Assembly: GCF_000718305.1 (NCBI RefSeq)
Contig: NZ_JOFQ01000017.1
Coordinates: 1-64,000, forward strand
Direction: 5' to 3'
Source: Streptomyces niger
Lineage (GTDB): Bacteria; Actinomycetota; Actinomycetes; Streptomycetales; Streptomycetaceae
DNA: 64,000 nt
Below are positions 62,090-64,000 of this stretch, piece by piece. The notes under the pieces are model-generated. The model saw only the letters and a list, made by a program, of their open reading frames with translations. It was not told the DNA's origin and did not search any database. The translations under genes and the position numbers were made by a program. Every line of letters begins with the position of its first letter. Within the stretch, counting starts at the first letter, position 1.

Positions 62090-63019
62090 ATGACTGTCCG
62101 ACTCGGACTGAGCCTCCCGCAGATGCGCCAGTACGACCTCGGCCGCGACGTGCCGGACGTGGCGCGCGCCGCGGAGCAGACCGGTTACGACAGCCTCTGG
62201 GTCTTCGAGCGCGTGCTCTTCCCCGAGCCCGCGACCCAGGGGCTGTACGGCATACCGGGTCTGCCCTGGCCCGATCAGTACCGCTCGGTGGCCGATCCGC
62301 TGGTGACACTGACGCTGGCGGCGGCGGCCACGGAGCGGGCCCGGCTGGGCACGAGCGTGCTCGTCGCCCCGCTGCACGTGCCGTTCCAGCTCGCCCGCAG
62401 CCTTGCCTCGCTGGACGCGGCGAGCGGCGGCCGGGTGGTCGCCGGGCTCGGCACGGGCTGGTCCCTGGACGAGTACGCGGCGGCCGCGGTGGCTCCGTTC
62501 GAGAAGCGCGGCAAGGTGCTGGACGAGCTGCTGGACGTGTGCCGCGCGGTGTGGGGCCCGGACCCGGTGGCGTACGAGGGCGAGCTGACCACGATCGCGC
62601 CGTCCGAGGTCGGCCCCAAGCCGGCCCGGCCGATCCCGGTGCTGCTGCCGGCCAACAGCCCGCGGGCGCAGCGGCGGCTGGTGGACCGCGCCGACGGCTG
62701 GATGCCGGCGGCGATGGGCGCCGACAAGCTGGCCGAGCAGTGGCGGCAGCTGCAGGAGCTGGCCGCCGAGCGCGGCCGCACGGCCCCGTTCGACAACGTG
62801 GTGCGGGTGAACACCCAGCACACGGCGAAGGCGTACGAAGGCCAGGACCGCGCCCCGTTCCAGGGCAGCGTCGCGCAGATCGTGGCGGACCTGGCGGCCC
62901 ATGCCGAGGTGGGTGTCGGGGAGATCCTGCTCGACCTCCAGGGCCGGTGCCGGGATGCGGAGGAGCTGAAGGACCTGGCGGCGGAGGTGTACGAAGCGGC
63001 GCGCGCGGCCGGGATATGA
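62090..63019 (+). CDS. LLM class F420-dependent oxidoreductase
   Basis: A 309-residue luciferase-like enzyme of the F420-dependent subgroup. It begins RLGLSLPQMRQYDLGRDVP, with YDSLWVFERVLFP, RARLGTSVLVAPLH and GGRVVAGLGTGWSLDEY. GAAGGAGCACGGT precedes ATG 62090. No partner gene is adjacent, and the natural substrate is unknown. Confidence 0.88.
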   Translation: MTVRLGLSLPQMRQYDLGRDVPDVARAAEQTGYDSLWVFERVLFPEPATQGLYGIPGLPWPDQYRSVADPLVTLTLAAAATERARLGTSVLVAPLHVPFQLARSLASLDAASGGRVVAGLGTGWSLDEYAAAAVAPFEKRGKVLDELLDVCRAVWGPDPVAYEGELTTIAPSEVGPKPARPIPVLLPANSPRAQRRLVDRADGWMPAAMGADKLAEQWRQLQELAAERGRTAPFDNVVRVNTQHTAKAYEGQDRAPFQGSVAQIVADLAAHAEVGVGEILLDLQGRCRDAEELKDLAAEVYEAARAAGI

Positions 63020-63021
63020 CG

Positions 63022-63055
63022 GCGGTCCGGGAGCTCGCACCGGCTCCCGGACCGC
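63022..63055 (+). terminator. Terminator after the LLM gene
   Basis: A 12-bp perfect stem (63022-63033 with 63044-63055) and 10-nt loop, immediately after the stop codon. Confidence 0.88.
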
Positions 63056-63126
63056 GGTGGACCAGCGGCTGACGACCGCCGGGGCTCCCCCTCCGAACCC
63101 CGGCGAGCGCGGGCCGCCGCCCCGGA

Positions 63127-64000
63127 TCAGTCCTCCGGCAGCTCGATCGGGGCGATCTCGTCGTACACGTCGCCCGGGCCCGGGTTGGTGGCGTCCGTGC
63201 CGCCGCCGAGGTGGTGCATCACGCCCCACACGGCGTTCAGCGCGGTCTGCACGGCGCCCTCGGCCCAGCCAGCGGTCCAGGAGATGTCGTCACCGGCGAG
63301 GAAGATGCCGCGCTTGTCCTCGGGAAGGAGGTCCTGCATGAAGTGCGTGAACAGACGGCGCTGGTAGCGGTAGTGGCCCGGCAGGTTGGCCTTGAACGCG
63401 CCCATGAAGTAGGGCTCGTTCTCCCAGGACACGGTCACCGGGTTGCCGATGATGTGCTTCCGGATGTCGACCTTCGGATAGATCTCCGAGAGCGACTTGA
63501 GCATGACCTCCATGCGCTCGTTGGCGTTCAGCGGCAGCCACTTCAGGCTGTCGTCGCACCAGGTGTAGGAGAGGCAGATGACCGCCGGCTCGTCCGGGCC
63601 GTTGTCGAGGAGGTAGGTGCCACGGGTCATCCGGTCCGTCAGCGTCATCGACATGACGTCGCGGCCGGTCGGGTTCCCGTTGTCGTCGACGGCCTTGTCC
63701 AGCCAGAACGGCCGGTCGACGGGCACGAACAGCTTGGAGGACTCCATGTAGTGGGTGCGCTCCATCGCCGTCCAGTGGTCGATGGGGAACAGTGCGTCGT
63801 CGCACTCGATCTTTGACAACAGCATCCAGGACTGCGCGGTGAAGACCGCCGCCCGGAAGGTGCGGATGTCGCCGGAGGCGTCGGTGACGGTGATCCGGTT
63901 GCCGGCCGTGCGGTGCAGCCGGGTGACGGCCGGGCGGGGCGTGCCGTCGTGCAGCGAGGAGAGGGACGTGCCCTGGGCCCAGTGCACGATCTTCGCGGGC
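63127..64000 (-). CDS. Flavin monoamine oxidase family protein, 5' end outside the window
   Basis: The C-terminal 290 residues of an FAD-dependent amine/L-amino-acid oxidase. Segments DASGDIRTFRAAVFTAQSW, AMERTHYMESSKLFV and the FAD-binding end IFLAGDDISWTAGWAEGAV are typical. Aromatic residues near the end resemble L-amino acid (Trp/Glu/Lys) oxidases. The FAD-binding N terminus is not in the window, so the start and length cannot be given. It converges on the LLM gene. Confidence 0.88.
   Translation of the reverse strand, partial: PAKIVHWAQGTSLSSLHDGTPRPAVTRLHRTAGNRITVTDASGDIRTFRAAVFTAQSWMLLSKIECDDALFPIDHWTAMERTHYMESSKLFVPVDRPFWLDKAVDDNGNPTGRDVMSMTLTDRMTRGTYLLDNGPDEPAVICLSYTWCDDSLKWLPLNANERMEVMLKSLSEIYPKVDIRKHIIGNPVTVSWENEPYFMGAFKANLPGHYRYQRRLFTHFMQDLLPEDKRGIFLAGDDISWTAGWAEGAVQTALNAVWGVMHHLGGGTDATNPGPGDVYDEIAPIELPED

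Overview
The window is chromosomal DNA of a high-GC actinomycete, almost certainly Streptomyces or a close relative. The evidence is strong G/C bias at third codon positions, frequent GTG starts, two F420-type LLM oxidoreductases, a Streptomyces-type xylose isomerase, an EccA-like AAA+ protein, and many secreted proteins with long Ala-rich signal peptides. I count about 55 protein genes. I see no rRNA, tRNA, CRISPR array or intact insertion sequence.

Layout. 0-3.3 kb: a low-GC leading stretch, a small hypothetical protein, a HAD-like protein and a MEDS+STAS regulator, with two families of tandem repeats. 3.4-6.1 kb: a divergent sugar-acid module (DHDPS-family lyase and UxaA-type dehydratase) with a palindromic operator candidate, followed by an amino-acid permease, an FG-GAP secreted protein and a DinB-like protein (6-10.6 kb). 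10.6-16.9 kb: LLM oxidoreductase, SRPBCC and HxlR cluster, acyl-CoA enzymes and a Mut7-C protein. 16.9-21 kb: xylB, xylA and a ROK regulator with a clear operator region. 21-31.4 kb: phosphoesterase, secreted beta-helix protein, tannase-like esterase, an FGGY kinase/MFS/GntR set and adenosine deaminase.

31.5-41.7 kb contains the accessory part. A secreted D,D-carboxypeptidase has an in-frame duplication over its stop codon. Next comes a biological-conflict locus: an EACC1 protein translationally coupled to a 1684-residue caspase / STAND-type NTPase / helical-repeat protein. It is followed by the frameshifted tail of what looks like a deaminase toxin, an intact SUKH-3-like immunity protein, and the C-terminal scrap of a tyrosine recombinase that has lost its catalytic Tyr. 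This reads as an immigrated defence/polymorphic-toxin island that has partly decayed. A C39-like peptidase and a small P-loop kinase follow.

41.7-64 kb is mostly core. It holds a candidate small RNA, an EccA-like AAA+ protein, two CNNM/CBS membrane proteins, and the riboflavin operon (FMN riboswitch, ribD, ribE, a PnuC/RibM-type transporter, ribBA, ribH) running into hisE and hisG. After that come a hybrid histidine kinase with a degenerate receiver, a divergent ROK/MFS pair, a thioesterase, a nucleobase permease, a DUF5995 protein with a 29-bp duplication over its start codon, an F420-type oxidoreductase and a flavin amine oxidase cut by the window edge. Starts were chosen from ribosome-binding sites and family alignment from memory; no database search was run.
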